NCBI RefSeq assembly: GCF_900114215.1
Contig: NZ_FOSG01000003.1
Location: 124,001-188,000, forward strand
Origin: Streptomyces mangrovi
GTDB taxonomy: Bacteria; Actinomycetota; Actinomycetes; Streptomycetales; Streptomycetaceae
DNA: 64,000 bases
Direction: 5' to 3'
The first letter of the stretch is position 1, and every line of letters begins with the position of its first letter. Shown here piece after piece: positions 10,755 through 20,323 of the stretch. Position numbers and translations under genes: made by a program. Under the pieces are notes generated by a model, which was not told the DNA's origin, did no database searches, and was given only the letters and a program-made list of their open reading frames with translations.

Positions 10755-10902
10755 GGGTGGAGGTGCCTTTCAGTTCGCTCCGCCGCGGCAGCGGCTCGTG
10801 TCGCTGTCGCCCGCGCGGCGCGGGGGCGCGGGCATCGTGGTCGTTCGCGGCCCGGCGGCCGCGGGTGCTCCCCGGATGCGCCGGGAGACCCGGCGCACCG
10901 GG

Positions 10903-12105
10903 TCAGTCCTCCAGCGCGGCGAGGCCGGGGAGCGTCTTGCCCTCGAGGTACTCGAGGCTGGCGCCGCCCCCGGTGGAGATGTGACCGAAGGCCTCCTCGT
11001 CGAAGCCCAGGATGCGGACGGCCGCCGCGGAGTCCCCGCCCCCGACGACGGTGAAGGCCGGGCTGTCGATCAGTGCCTGGGCCACGGCCCGGGTGCCCTC
11101 GGCGTAGTCCGGGTGCTCGAAGACGCCCATCGGGCCGTTCCAGAAGACAGTGGCCGCGTCGGCGAGCTTGGCGGCGTACAGCTCCTGGCTGCGGGGGCCG
11201 ATGTCCAGCCCCATCAGGCCGGACGGGATGGCGTCCGCGGCCACGGTGACGGGCTCGGAGGGCGCCTTGGTGCTCAGGTCCGGGAATCCGGCGGCGGCCA
11301 CCACGTCGACGGGGAGGACGAACTCCACGCCGCGCTCCTCGGCACGCTTGAGGTAGCCCTGGACGGCCGGGATCTGGTCCTCCTGGAGCAGCGAGGCACC
11401 GATCTCGTGCCCCTGGGCCTTCAGGAAGGTGTAGGCCATGCCGCCGCCGACGAGGATGCGGTCGGCGCGCTCCAGCAGGTGGTCGATGACGCCGAGCTTG
11501 TCGGAGACCTTCGCGCCGCCCAGGACCACGGCGTAGGGGCGCTCGACGTCGTCGGTGAGCTTGCGCAGGACGCCGACCTCGGTGGCGATGAGGCCGCCGG
11601 CGGCGTGCGGCAGCCGTGCCGGGAGGTCGTAGACGGAGGCGTGGCGGCGGTGCACCGCGCCGAAGCCGTCGCCGACGTAGACGTCGGCGAGGGCCGCCAG
11701 GCTGTCGGCGAAGGCGCCGCGCTCGGCGTCGTCCTTGCTGGTCTCGCCGGCGTTGAAGCGCAGGTTCTCCAGTACCGCGACCTGTCCGTCGGCGAGGGCG
11801 CCGACGGTGGACTTCGCGGACTCGCCGACGGTGTCGGTGGCGAACGCGACCTCCCTGCCCAGCAGTTCACCCAGTCGCCCGGCCACGGGGGCGAGGGAGA
11901 ACCGCGGGTCCGGGGCGCCCTTGGGGCGGCCCAGGTGGGAGGCGACGATCACCCTGGCGCCGGCCTCGGCCAGTCTGCCGATCGTCGGGACGGCGGCGCG
12001 GATGCGGCCGTCGTCGGTGATGGCCCCTGAATCGAGCGGCACGTTCAGATCGGCGCGGACGAAGACCCGCCTGCCCGCGACACCGAGGTCGTCGATCGTC
12101 TTCAT
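10903..12105 (-). CDS. pgk: Phosphoglycerate kinase
   Basis: Transfers phosphate from 1,3-bisphosphoglycerate to ADP, the first ATP-yielding step of glycolysis. The 400-aa protein has RADLNVPL near residue 20, the substrate-binding ASHLGRPKG, the hinge-region GGAKVSDK near residue 205 and the nucleotide-loop motif GGGDSAAA near residue 355. It lies between gap and tpiA in the standard order and follows gap by about 146 bases containing a strong hairpin. Confidence 0.97.
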   Translation of the reverse strand: MKTIDDLGVAGRRVFVRADLNVPLDSGAITDDGRIRAAVPTIGRLAEAGARVIVASHLGRPKGAPDPRFSLAPVAGRLGELLGREVAFATDTVGESAKSTVGALADGQVAVLENLRFNAGETSKDDAERGAFADSLAALADVYVGDGFGAVHRRHASVYDLPARLPHAAGGLIATEVGVLRKLTDDVERPYAVVLGGAKVSDKLGVIDHLLERADRILVGGGMAYTFLKAQGHEIGASLLQEDQIPAVQGYLKRAEERGVEFVLPVDVVAAAGFPDLSTKAPSEPVTVAADAIPSGLMGLDIGPRSQELYAAKLADAATVFWNGPMGVFEHPDYAEGTRAVAQALIDSPAFTVVGGGDSAAAVRILGFDEEAFGHISTGGGASLEYLEGKTLPGLAALED

Positions 12106-12172
12106 GGTGTGGCTCCGTGGTGGTCTGCTCGGTGGTTTGCACGGTCGCCGGCCCTGCGGCCGGTCATCGCGA

Positions 12173-12216
12173 GGCGGGGCCCGCGGGGCGCGTCATCGCG
12201 CCCCGCGAACCCCGCC
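12173..12216 (-). promoter_or_regulatory. Intercistronic hairpin between gap and pgk
   Basis: An 11-bp perfect stem with a TCAT tetraloop (12182-12192 with 12197-12207) is continued, after a small internal gap, by an outer 7-bp helix (12173-12179 with 12210-12216). Placed between two operon genes, it may act as a partial terminator or an mRNA-stabilising structure that lets gap mRNA exceed pgk mRNA. Confidence 0.55.
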
Positions 12217-12251
12217 GCGTCACGTCTCGGCGCTGTTGTCCGGCAGCGTGG

Positions 12252-13271
<1,020 letters not shown>

Positions 13272-13278
13272 CTAGGTA

Positions 13279-13298
13279 CGCCGGTGCGGACACCGGCG
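13279..13298 (-). promoter_or_regulatory. Leader hairpin upstream of gap
   Basis: An 8-bp perfect stem with a 4-base loop (13279-13286 with 13291-13298) sits 23 bases before the gap start and just upstream of its ribosome-binding site. A -10-like TAGGGT lies further upstream near 13331-13336 on the minus strand with no clear -35. The hairpin may protect the mRNA 5' end. Confidence 0.35.
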
Positions 13299-13452
13299 AA
13301 GCTGTTTGGGATGTCCCCGACCACCTCCGACCCTACCGCGCCGGATGCCCGCGAGTGACATCGGCCACCCGCCGTGTGCGGTGTGGCGCACCGGTGGCAG
13401 GACGTACCCGCGAGGGCGCCCGGCAGACATCCCCGGCACCCGGATCCACGGC

Positions 13453-13502
13453 CGCGCGCCGCGAAACGCCCGGCCCGCGGGCCGCGAAAGGCGCGGCGCG
13501 CG
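13453..13502 (-). terminator. Hairpin downstream of whiA
   Basis: Arms 13453-13463 and 13492-13502 pair perfectly over 11 bp and enclose a second self-complementary stretch (about 13472-13483). It lies about 50 bases past the whiA stop in the 297-base gap before gap, so it probably ends the uvrC-rapZ-yvcK-whiA transcript. Confidence 0.55.
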
Positions 13503-13553
13503 GGGGCGGCGCGCAGAGGCGTCGGACGGACGGCCGGGGCTCCCGAGACCCGC

Positions 13554-14531
13554 TCAGCCGACCATCTCCTCCGTCAGGTTCGACTCGGTGCCCGGGATGC
13601 CCAGGTCGGCGGCGCGCTTGTCGGCCATGGCCAGCAGCCGCCGGATACGCCCGGCGACGGCGTCCTTGGTCAGCGGCGGATCGGCCAGCGCGCCCAGCTC
13701 CTCCAGGGACGCCTGCTTGTGCTCCATGCGCAGCCGGCCGGCCGCGGCCAGATGCTCGGGCACCTCGTCGCCCAGGATCTCCAGCGCGCGCTGCACCCGG
13801 GCCCCGGCCGCGACGGCGGCGCGGGCCGAGCGGCGCAGGTTGGCGTCGTCGAAGTTGGCCAGGCGGTTGGCGGTGGCCCGCACCTCGCGGCGCATCCGCC
13901 GCTCCTCCCACGCCAGCACCGACTCGTGGGCGCCCAGCCGGGTCAGCAGCGCGCCGATGGCGTCGCCGTCCCGGACGACGACCCGGTCCACACCGCGCAC
14001 CTCGCGCGCCTTCGCCGCGATCTGCAGGCGGCGGGCGGCGCCGACGAGGGCGAGGGCGGCCTCGGGGCCGGGACAGGTGACCTCCAGGGAGGAGGAGCGT
14101 CCGGGCTCGGTGAGCGAGCCGTGCGCCAGGAAGGCGCCGCGCCAGGCGGCCTCGGCGTCGCAGGTGGCCCCGGAGACCACCTGCGGCGGCAGACCGCGCA
14201 CCGGGCGGCCGCGGCCGTCGACCAGCCCCGTCTGCCGGGCGAGCTGATCACCGCCCGCCACCACCCGTACGACGTAGCGGCTGCCGCGGCGCAGCCCGCC
14301 GGGGGCCATGACCACCAGGTCGGAGGCATGGCCGAAGATCTCCAGGACGTCCTTGCGGAGTCTGCGTGCGGCGATGCCGGTGTCCAGCTCGGCCTCGATC
14401 ACGATGCGGCCGCTCACCAGGTGCAGTCCGCCGGCGAACCGCAGGATGGAGGAGACCTCCGACTTCCGGCAGCAGGTCCGGGTGACGGGTAGCCGGGAGA
14501 TCTCGTCCTTCACCGCTGCCGTCATCGCCAT
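13554..14531 (-). CDS. whiA: Sporulation transcription regulator WhiA
   Basis: Binds DNA with WhiB to switch Streptomyces aerial hyphae to sporulation septation. The 325-aa protein has the N-terminal WhiA domain ([19 protein letters not shown]), a degenerate LAGLIDADG endonuclease-like fold ([12 protein letters not shown] near residue 130) and a C-terminal helix-turn-helix ([20 protein letters not shown] near residue 280). The ATG at 14531 overlaps yvcK by ten bases; an ATG at 14525 is an alternative. The C-terminal end after TESNLTEEM is a few residues shorter than I expect from other Streptomyces WhiA proteins. Last gene of the uvrC-rapZ-yvcK-whiA operon. Confidence 0.97.
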   Translation of the reverse strand: MAMTAAVKDEISRLPVTRTCCRKSEVSSILRFAGGLHLVSGRIVIEAELDTGIAARRLRKDVLEIFGHASDLVVMAPGGLRRGSRYVVRVVAGGDQLARQTGLVDGRGRPVRGLPPQVVSGATCDAEAAWRGAFLAHGSLTEPGRSSSLEVTCPGPEAALALVGAARRLQIAAKAREVRGVDRVVVRDGDAIGALLTRLGAHESVLAWEERRMRREVRATANRLANFDDANLRRSARAAVAAGARVQRALEILGDEVPEHLAAAGRLRMEHKQASLEELGALADPPLTKDAVAGRIRRLLAMADKRAADLGIPGTESNLTEEMVG

Positions 14532-15541
14532 GGGCCGATCCTTCCATGCATTCGAAAAATCCGGTCGTACGCGGCGGCCAGCAGCTCCGGGTCGTGCCGG
14601 GGGGCTCCGCCCGGGGCGGCCACCGGTGCCAGCTCGACCGTGCCGCCCAGACGCCGGGCGGCGTCACGGAGGCCCTCCTCGTCGGGCACGGCGGCCCGGT
14701 CGGCCAGCACCACGTCGAAGGTGAGTTTAGGGGCGTGTCGGGCCAAAACCTCCAAATGACGCTGCGGGGAGAAGCCGTCGGTCTCTCCCGGCTGCGGCGC
14801 GAGGTTGAGCGAGAGCACCCGGCGCGCCCTGGTCTCGGTGAGCGCCTGGAGGAGTTCGGGGACCAGCAGGTGGGGGATGACCGAGGAGAACCACGAGCCG
14901 GGGCCGAGTACCACCCAGTCCGCGTCGAGGACCGCCTCGACGGCCTCGGGGACGGCGGGCGGATCGTGCGGGACGAGGTGCACCTGCCGCACCTCGCCGG
15001 GGGTGAGGGCGACGGTGGCCTGGCCCCGGACGGTGGTGACCTCCCGCGGGCGCGCCGGGTCGTGGCCGCGCACCAGGGCCCGCAGCTCCAGCGGGACGGC
15101 GGACATCGGCAGCACCCGGCCGTGCGCGCCCAGCAGCCTGCCCACCAGGTCCAGGGCCTGGACGTGGTCGCCGAGCTGTTCCCACAGGGCGACGATCAGC
15201 AGGTTGCCCACCGCGTGCTCGTGCAGGTCGCCCCTGCTGACGAAGCGGTGCTGGATGACCCGGGCCCAGGTCTGGCCCCACTCGTCGTCGCCGCACAGCG
15301 CGGCCAGGGCCTTGCGCAGATCACCGGGGGGCAGGACGCCCAGTTCGTCGCGGAGCCGCCCGCTGGAGCCGCCGTCGTCGGCGACGGTGACCACCGCGGT
15401 CAGATCGCGGGTGATCCGGCGCAGCGCGGCCAGCGAGGCGGACAGGCCCATGCCGCCGCCGAGCGCCACCACCTTCGGGGTCCCGCCACGGGCCCTGCGG
15501 GTGGTGACCAGGCGCCGCAGTCTGCGGGTGCGGACGGTCAC
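14522..15541 (-). CDS. yvcK: YvcK/CofD-like UDP-sugar-binding protein
   Basis: Member of the YvcK family (gluconeogenesis factor), known to bind UDP-GlcNAc and connect central carbon flux with cell-wall synthesis. The 339-aa protein opens with [19 protein letters not shown], the nucleotide-binding glycine loop, followed by [18 protein letters not shown] and later the [10 protein letters not shown] and [16 protein letters not shown] motifs. The GTG start overlaps the rapZ stop by four bases (GTGA), so translation is probably coupled. Order rapZ-yvcK-whiA is conserved through Gram-positive bacteria. Confidence 0.93.
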   Translation of the reverse strand: MTVRTRRLRRLVTTRRARGGTPKVVALGGGMGLSASLAALRRITRDLTAVVTVADDGGSSGRLRDELGVLPPGDLRKALAALCGDDEWGQTWARVIQHRFVSRGDLHEHAVGNLLIVALWEQLGDHVQALDLVGRLLGAHGRVLPMSAVPLELRALVRGHDPARPREVTTVRGQATVALTPGEVRQVHLVPHDPPAVPEAVEAVLDADWVVLGPGSWFSSVIPHLLVPELLQALTETRARRVLSLNLAPQPGETDGFSPQRHLEVLARHAPKLTFDVVLADRAAVPDEEGLRDAARRLGGTVELAPVAAPGGAPRHDPELLAAAYDRIFRMHGRIGPWR

Positions 15542-16494
15542 TCGCGTCCCATGTCCCGGTGTACGACGACCGTCTCGACGCCCTCGGCGGCCAGCCGGGC
15601 GGCCAGCTTCTCGGACATCGCCACACTGCGGTGCTTGCCGCCGGTGCAGCCGACCGCGACGGTCACATAGCGCTTGCCCTCGCGGCGGTAGCCGGCGGCG
15701 ATGAGCTGGAGCAGTTCGGCGTAGCGGTCCAGGAACTCCTTGGCGCCGGGCTGGTTGAAGACGTACTGGGAGACCTCCTCGTTGAGGCCGGTGTACGGCC
15801 GCAGTCCCGGCACCCAGTGCGGGTTGGGCAGGAAGCGGCAGTCGACCACGAGGTCGGCGTCGACGGGGAGGCCGTACTTGTAGCCGAAGGACATCACCGT
15901 CGCCCGCAGCTCGGGCTCCTCCTCGCCGGCGAACTGGGCGTCGAGCTTGGCCCGCAGCTCGTGGACGTTGAGTGCGGAGGTGTCGATGACCAGGTCGGCG
16001 TCGCCCCGCAGCTCGCGCAGCAGGTCGCGCTCGGCGGCGATGCCGTCCACGATGCGCCCGTCGCCCTGGAGCGGATGGGGACGGCGCACCGACTCGAAAC
16101 GGCGCACCAGGGCGTCGTCGGACGCCTCCAGGAAGACGATCCGGCGGGTGACGTTCTTGGCGTCGAGGTCGGCGAGGGACTCGCGCAGGTTGTCGAAGAA
16201 GCGACGGCCGCGGACGTCGACGACGACGGCGATCTTGGCCACGTTGCCCTGCGAGCGGGCGCCGAGGTCGACCATGGTCGGGATCAGGGCGGGCGGCAGG
16301 TTGTCCACCACGAACCACCCGAGGTCCTCCAGGCACTTGGCGGCGGTGCTGCGGCCGGCGCCGGACATGCCGGAGATGATCACCAGCTCGGGGATGGCGG
16401 CGGTGCCGTCGCCTCCGTTTCCCGCGGTCTCCGCGACCGCTCCCGTACTCGTACCCGTGGCCACCTGCGCTCCGTCTCCCATGTGCTCGTTCAT
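15538..16494 (-). CDS. rapZ: RNase adapter protein RapZ (P-loop ATPase)
   Basis: Nucleotide-binding protein of the RapZ/YvcJ family, which in E. coli adapts small RNAs to RNase E. The 318-aa protein has Walker A GMSGAGRSTA near residue 42, DNLPPALIPTMVDL, and the C-terminal FGYKYGLPVDADLVVDCRFL and CTGGKHRSVAM segments. The first 35 residues are a low-complexity extension ahead of the conserved core, so the true start could be internal, although the ATG at 16494 has a plausible context. Sits between uvrC and yvcK and overlaps yvcK by four bases. Confidence 0.93.
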   Translation of the reverse strand: MNEHMGDGAQVATGTSTGAVAETAGNGGDGTAAIPELVIISGMSGAGRSTAAKCLEDLGWFVVDNLPPALIPTMVDLGARSQGNVAKIAVVVDVRGRRFFDNLRESLADLDAKNVTRRIVFLEASDDALVRRFESVRRPHPLQGDGRIVDGIAAERDLLRELRGDADLVIDTSALNVHELRAKLDAQFAGEEEPELRATVMSFGYKYGLPVDADLVVDCRFLPNPHWVPGLRPYTGLNEEVSQYVFNQPGAKEFLDRYAELLQLIAAGYRREGKRYVTVAVGCTGGKHRSVAMSEKLAARLAAEGVETVVVHRDMGRE

Positions 16495-16545
16495 CGCGCT
16501 CTCCCCCGCCCGCCTGTGCCGTTCCGCTTGTCGATCGCCGGTGTC

Positions 16546-18621
16546 CTACTGGTCTTCCCGGTCTTCCAGGATCTCACCTGTGGCGGTGTTCACCGCCGGA
16601 GCGGCCGGAGCCGCCTGGGCCAGGGCCGCGGCGACGGCCTCGGCGGTCTTGCGTCCGACACCCGGGACCTCGCAGATCTGCTCGACGGTGGCGGCCCGCA
16701 GCCGCCTGACCGAGCCGAAGTGCTTGACCAGGGCCTGTTTGCGGGACTCCCCGAGGCCGTGGACGGCGTCCAGCGGGCTCGCCTTCAGCGCCCGCGACCG
16801 CTTGCCGCGCTGGTAGCGGATGGCGAAGCGGTGCGCCTCGTCGCGGACCCGCTGGAGCATGTACAGGCCCTCGCTGGTCCGGGGCAGGACCACCGGGTCG
16901 TCCTCGCCGGGCAGCCACACCTCCTCCAGGCGCTTGGCCAGCCCGCACACGGCCACGTCGTCGATCCCCAGTTCGTCCAGGGCGCGCCGCGCGGCGGCGA
17001 CCTGCGGCTGCCCACCGTCGACCACGACCAGCTGCGGCGGGTAGGCGAACTTCGGCGCCCTGCTCCGGCCTCCCTCCTCGGCCGGGGCCGGCCCGTCCGG
17101 CCCGTCCGCGGCGTCCGCGGCGCTCGCACCGACCGCACCGCCCGGTGCGGCCCCGGGCCCACCGCTCCCGTGGCTCTCCCCGTTCTCCCCGTCCTCCCCG
17201 GTGGCCCACTCGCCCGTGCGCTGCCTCTCCTGGAGGTAGCGGCGGAAGCGGCGGGAGACCACCTCGTGCATGGAGCGGACGTCGTCCTGGCCTGCGAAGC
17301 CCTTGATCTGGAAGCGGCGGTACTCGCTCTTGCGGGCCAGCCCGTCCTCGAAGACCACCATCGAGGCCACCACGTCCTCGCCCTGGAGGTGGGAGATGTC
17401 GAAGCACTCGATGCGCAGCGGGGCCGAGTCCAGCCCGAGGGCCTCGGCGATCTCCTCCAGCGCGCGGGAGCGGGTGGTCAGGTCGGAGGCGCGCCTGGTC
17501 TTGTGCAGGGCCAGGGCCTGCTGGGCGTTGCGCCGCACCGTCTCCATCAGGGCGCGCTTGTCGCCGCGCCGCGGCACGCGCAGGTCCACGGCCGCGCCGC
17601 GCCGGCCGGCCAGCCACGCGGTGAGCGGCTCCACCGGGTCGGGCAGGGCGGGGACCAGGACCTCCCGGGGCACGGCGTCGCCGCTCTCCTCGCCGTAGAG
17701 CTGCTGGAGGGCGTGCTCGACCAGGCCGGCGGTGGTGACCTCCTCCACCTTGTCGGTGACCCAGCCGCGCTGGCCGCGCACCCGTCCGCCGCGGACGTGG
17801 AAGATCTGGACGGCGGCCTCCAGTTCGTCCTCGGCGACCGCGACCAGATCGGCGTCGGTGGCATCGGTGAGGACGACGGCGTTCTTCTCCATCGCCCGCT
17901 TCAGCGCCTCGATGTCGTCGCGCAGCCGGGCGGCCCTCTCGTACTCCATCTCCTCGGCCGCCCGCTGCATCTCCCGCTCCAGGCGGCGCAGGTGGGCGCC
18001 CGTACGGCCGGCCATGAAGTCGCAGAACTCCTCGGCCAGCCGCCGGTGCTCCTCGGCGTCGACCCGGCCGACGCAGGGCGCCGAGCACTTGCCGATGTAG
18101 CCGAGCAGGCAGGGGCGGCCGATCTGGGCGGAGCGCTTGAAGACCCCGGCCGAGCAGGTGCGCACCGGGAAGACGCGCAGCATCAGGTCGACGGTCTCGC
18201 GGATGGCCCAGGCGTGCGCGTACGGCCCGAAGTAACGCACGCCCTTCTTCTTGGGCCCGCGCATCACCTGCACGCGCGGGAACTCCTCGTTCATCGTCAC
18301 CGCGAGGGACGGGTAGCTCTTGTCGTCGCGGTACTTGACGTTGAAGCGCGGGTCGAACTCCTTGATCCAGGAGTACTCCAGCTGGAGCGCCTCGACCTCG
18401 GTGGAGACCACCGTCCACTCCACGGAGGCGGCCGTGGTGACCATGGTGCGGGTGCGCGGGTGGAGGCCGGTCAGGTCCTGGAAGTAGTTGGCCAGGCGCT
18501 GGCGCAGGCTCTTCGCCTTCCCGACGTAGATCACCCGGCCGTGTTCGTCGCGGAACTTGTAGACCCCCGGGGAGTCGGGGATCTCTCCAGGCCTGGGGCG
18601 GTAGCTGGAGGGGTCTGCCAT
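16546..18621 (-). CDS. uvrC: Excinuclease ABC subunit C
   Basis: Dual-incision nuclease of nucleotide excision repair. The 691-aa protein has an N-terminal GIY-YIG nuclease ([21 protein letters not shown]), the cysteine region TCSAGVF...[13 protein letters not shown], a UVR motif near residue 210 that binds UvrB, the RNase H-like 5' nuclease ([24 protein letters not shown]), and C-terminal helix-hairpin-helix motifs. An Ala/Gly/Pro-rich insertion near residues 495-540 precedes the LVVVDGG strand. The ATG at 18621 gives the family N-terminus MADPSSYRP and has AAGGTGG upstream; a GTG at 18651 is possible. First gene of the operon ending in whiA. Confidence 0.96.
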   Translation of the reverse strand: MADPSSYRPRPGEIPDSPGVYKFRDEHGRVIYVGKAKSLRQRLANYFQDLTGLHPRTRTMVTTAASVEWTVVSTEVEALQLEYSWIKEFDPRFNVKYRDDKSYPSLAVTMNEEFPRVQVMRGPKKKGVRYFGPYAHAWAIRETVDLMLRVFPVRTCSAGVFKRSAQIGRPCLLGYIGKCSAPCVGRVDAEEHRRLAEEFCDFMAGRTGAHLRRLEREMQRAAEEMEYERAARLRDDIEALKRAMEKNAVVLTDATDADLVAVAEDELEAAVQIFHVRGGRVRGQRGWVTDKVEEVTTAGLVEHALQQLYGEESGDAVPREVLVPALPDPVEPLTAWLAGRRGAAVDLRVPRRGDKRALMETVRRNAQQALALHKTRRASDLTTRSRALEEIAEALGLDSAPLRIECFDISHLQGEDVVASMVVFEDGLARKSEYRRFQIKGFAGQDDVRSMHEVVSRRFRRYLQERQRTGEWATGEDGENGESHGSGGPGAAPGGAVGASAADAADGPDGPAPAEEGGRSRAPKFAYPPQLVVVDGGQPQVAAARRALDELGIDDVAVCGLAKRLEEVWLPGEDDPVVLPRTSEGLYMLQRVRDEAHRFAIRYQRGKRSRALKASPLDAVHGLGESRKQALVKHFGSVRRLRAATVEQICEVPGVGRKTAEAVAAALAQAAPAAPAVNTATGEILEDREDQ

Positions 18622-18657
18622 GGCGCCCACCTTACTGGCGGCCTGCGACACACCGGG

Positions 18658-18683
18658 CCGGCGGCGGCACGCCCCGCCGCCGG
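18658..18683 (-). terminator. Hairpin between the MBL-fold gene and uvrC
   Basis: A perfect 10-bp stem (18658-18667 with 18674-18683) and a 6-base loop lie eleven bases after the stop of the upstream minus-strand gene, so it probably ends that transcript before uvrC. Confidence 0.6.
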
Positions 18684-18693
18684 GCGGGGTTCG

Positions 18694-19350
18694 TCACCAG
18701 CCGCGCTCGCGCCACTGAGCCAGGTGGGGGCGCTCGGCGCCCAGGGTGGTGTCGGCGCCGTGGCCGGGGTAGACCCAGGTCTCGTCGGGGAGCTCGCCGA
18801 AGAGTTTGGTCTCCACATCGTTCAGCAGCGTGGTGAACGCCTCGGCGTCGCCGCGGGTGTTGCCGACTCCGCCGGGGAAGAGGCAGTCGCCGCTGAACAG
18901 GTGCGGATGGCCGTGGGGGTCGTCGTAGACGAGCGCGATGGAACCGGGGGTGTGTCCCCGCAGACGGCGGGCGGTGAGCGTGACGCGGCCGACGGTCACG
19001 GTGTCGCCGTCCTCCAGGGGCACGTCGGTGGGCACCGGGATGCCCTCGGTGTCATAGCGCCCGGCGTAGGTGCGCGCGCCGGTGGCCCGGACGACGGTGT
19101 CGAGCGCCTGCCAGTGGTCGCCGTGCCGGTGGGTGGTGACGACCGAGCCGATGCCGTCCTCGCCGATGAGGCCCAGCAGGGTGTCGGGCTCGTTGGCCGC
19201 GTCGATCATGAGCTGTTCACCGGTGGCGCGGCAGCGCAGCAGATAGGCGTTGTTCTCCATCGGGCCGACCGCGGCCTTGGAGATCACCAGGTCGGTCAGC
19301 TCGTGGACGTCCGGCGGACCGCCGACCGCGACTTCTCCTGTGTACGGCAT
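18694..19350 (-). CDS. MBL-fold metallo-hydrolase (glyoxalase II-like)
   Basis: Zinc hydrolase of the metallo-beta-lactamase fold. The 218-aa protein has the metal motif THRHGDH near residue 93, the downstream metal ligands in GHTPGS and FSGDCLF, and the final YPGHG. This set is typical of glyoxalase II and related thioester or lactone hydrolases; the substrate cannot be read from the sequence. GGAAGGAG is present about twelve bases before the ATG. It lies next to an MDMPI-family gene, and both could serve mycothiol chemistry, which is inference. Confidence 0.85.
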   Translation of the reverse strand: MPYTGEVAVGGPPDVHELTDLVISKAAVGPMENNAYLLRCRATGEQLMIDAANEPDTLLGLIGEDGIGSVVTTHRHGDHWQALDTVVRATGARTYAGRYDTEGIPVPTDVPLEDGDTVTVGRVTLTARRLRGHTPGSIALVYDDPHGHPHLFSGDCLFPGGVGNTRGDAEAFTTLLNDVETKLFGELPDETWVYPGHGADTTLGAERPHLAQWRERGW

Positions 19351-19399
19351 GGGCTGTGCGACTCCTTCCGGAAGGGGGACGCGGTCGGCGATCAGTGTG

Positions 19400-20134
19400 T
19401 CAGAGGGGCGGCAGCGCGGGCAGGTCCGCCGCGGAGGCGGTGAGTCCGGCGCCGTCGGTGCGTCCCGTGAGCCAGCCGACGAGCGCGGTGGGCGAACCGG
19501 CTACGGTCACCGCCGGCTCCCCCTGCCCGGCCGCGCGGCCGGTGCGCAGGACCCGGCCGTCCTCCACCCTCATCTCCACGGGCTCCACCCCGGGGTGCCC
19601 CGCGAACCGCCGGGCCATGTTCTCCAGCTCGCGGTCGGTGAAGGAGGCGGGCATGTCCGCCAGCCCGTATCCGACGCCGAGGTCGACATGGTGCAGCTCG
19701 ATCTCGATCCGGCGGCGGAAGGGGAGGGAGGAGGCGAGGTCGGTGACGCCGTTGCGCAGTTCGACGGTGGCGCCCCACTGCTCGCCGGTGAGCCGGGCCA
19801 TCGCCTCGTCCAGGCGGGCGGCGCTGCCGCTCAGGTCCTCCAGCTGGGCCGCCAGGGGACGGGGTGCGTCGCGCTCGATGTCGGCCTCGCGGGCCTCGGC
19901 GCTGAGGTACATGGGGCGGCCGGCCAGCACGTTGACCAGGGCGTCGGCGTTGCGGGCGAGGTGGGCGAGGACATGGCCCCGGGTCCAGCCCGGCAGCTTC
20001 GAGGGGACGGCCAGGGCGGCGTCGTCCAGCTTCCGGACGGCGGCCAGGAGGCGGTCGGTGGACTCCCGCAGGGCGGCGGTGTCGGCGACGGGGTCGGCAG
20101 CGGGACCGGCGGAGCCGGCGGCAGGCACAGTCAT
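19400..20134 (-). CDS. Maleylpyruvate isomerase family mycothiol-dependent (MDMPI/DinB-like) protein
   Basis: A 244-aa protein with the DinB-like helical bundle of mycothiol-dependent enzymes: [20 protein letters not shown] near residue 47 supplies the first metal-binding histidine, and [17 protein letters not shown] near residue 140 the others. A C-terminal SCP2-like region ([15 protein letters not shown]) completes the MDMPI architecture. These proteins use mycothiol for isomerisation or detoxification; the substrate is unknown. No ribosome-binding site precedes the ATG, while a -10-like hexamer ends seven bases before it, so the mRNA may be leaderless. Confidence 0.82.
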   Translation of the reverse strand: MTVPAAGSAGPAADPVADTAALRESTDRLLAAVRKLDDAALAVPSKLPGWTRGHVLAHLARNADALVNVLAGRPMYLSAEAREADIERDAPRPLAAQLEDLSGSAARLDEAMARLTGEQWGATVELRNGVTDLASSLPFRRRIEIELHHVDLGVGYGLADMPASFTDRELENMARRFAGHPGVEPVEMRVEDGRVLRTGRAAGQGEPAVTVAGSPTALVGWLTGRTDGAGLTASAADLPALPPL

Positions 20135-20140
20135 GATCCA

Positions 20141-20169
20141 AAGCTATCGCCACCACTCCTTCGGGTGAA
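20141..20169 (-). promoter_or_regulatory. Candidate leaderless promoter of the MDMPI-family gene
   Basis: Minus strand TTCACC (20169-20164), 17-base spacer, TAGCTT (20146-20141). Transcription would begin at or next to the ATG at 20134, matching the absence of a ribosome-binding site. Confidence 0.4.
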
Positions 20170-20202
20170 GGAGAGACGGAAGCTCCATAAATCGAATACG
20201 CG

Positions 20203-20211
20203 TGCTATAGG
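20203..20211 (+). promoter_or_regulatory. Candidate extended -10 promoter of uvrA
   Basis: TGCTATAGG (20203-20211) fits an extended -10 (TG, one base, TATAGG) inside an unusually AT-rich island at about 20185-20215. No good -35 is visible, nor a LexA-type palindrome. A transcript would start near 20218, about 105 bases before uvrA. Confidence 0.35.
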
Positions 20212-20323
20212 CTCGCGATGCGCCCCGGGCACGACGCCAGGGCTGCGCTACCCCATACCCTTGGGCAGGGGCTCCGGGCAGGTGTCCGGCCCCCTACATC
20301 CCACACGAAAGGTGCCAATCGGC

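Noticed and set aside
20157..20323. Possible SOS (LexA) box before uvrA, also sought before uvrB (33504-33560).
   Set aside because: No CGAAC-4-GTTCG-type palindrome is present; the AT-rich island fits an extended -10 only.
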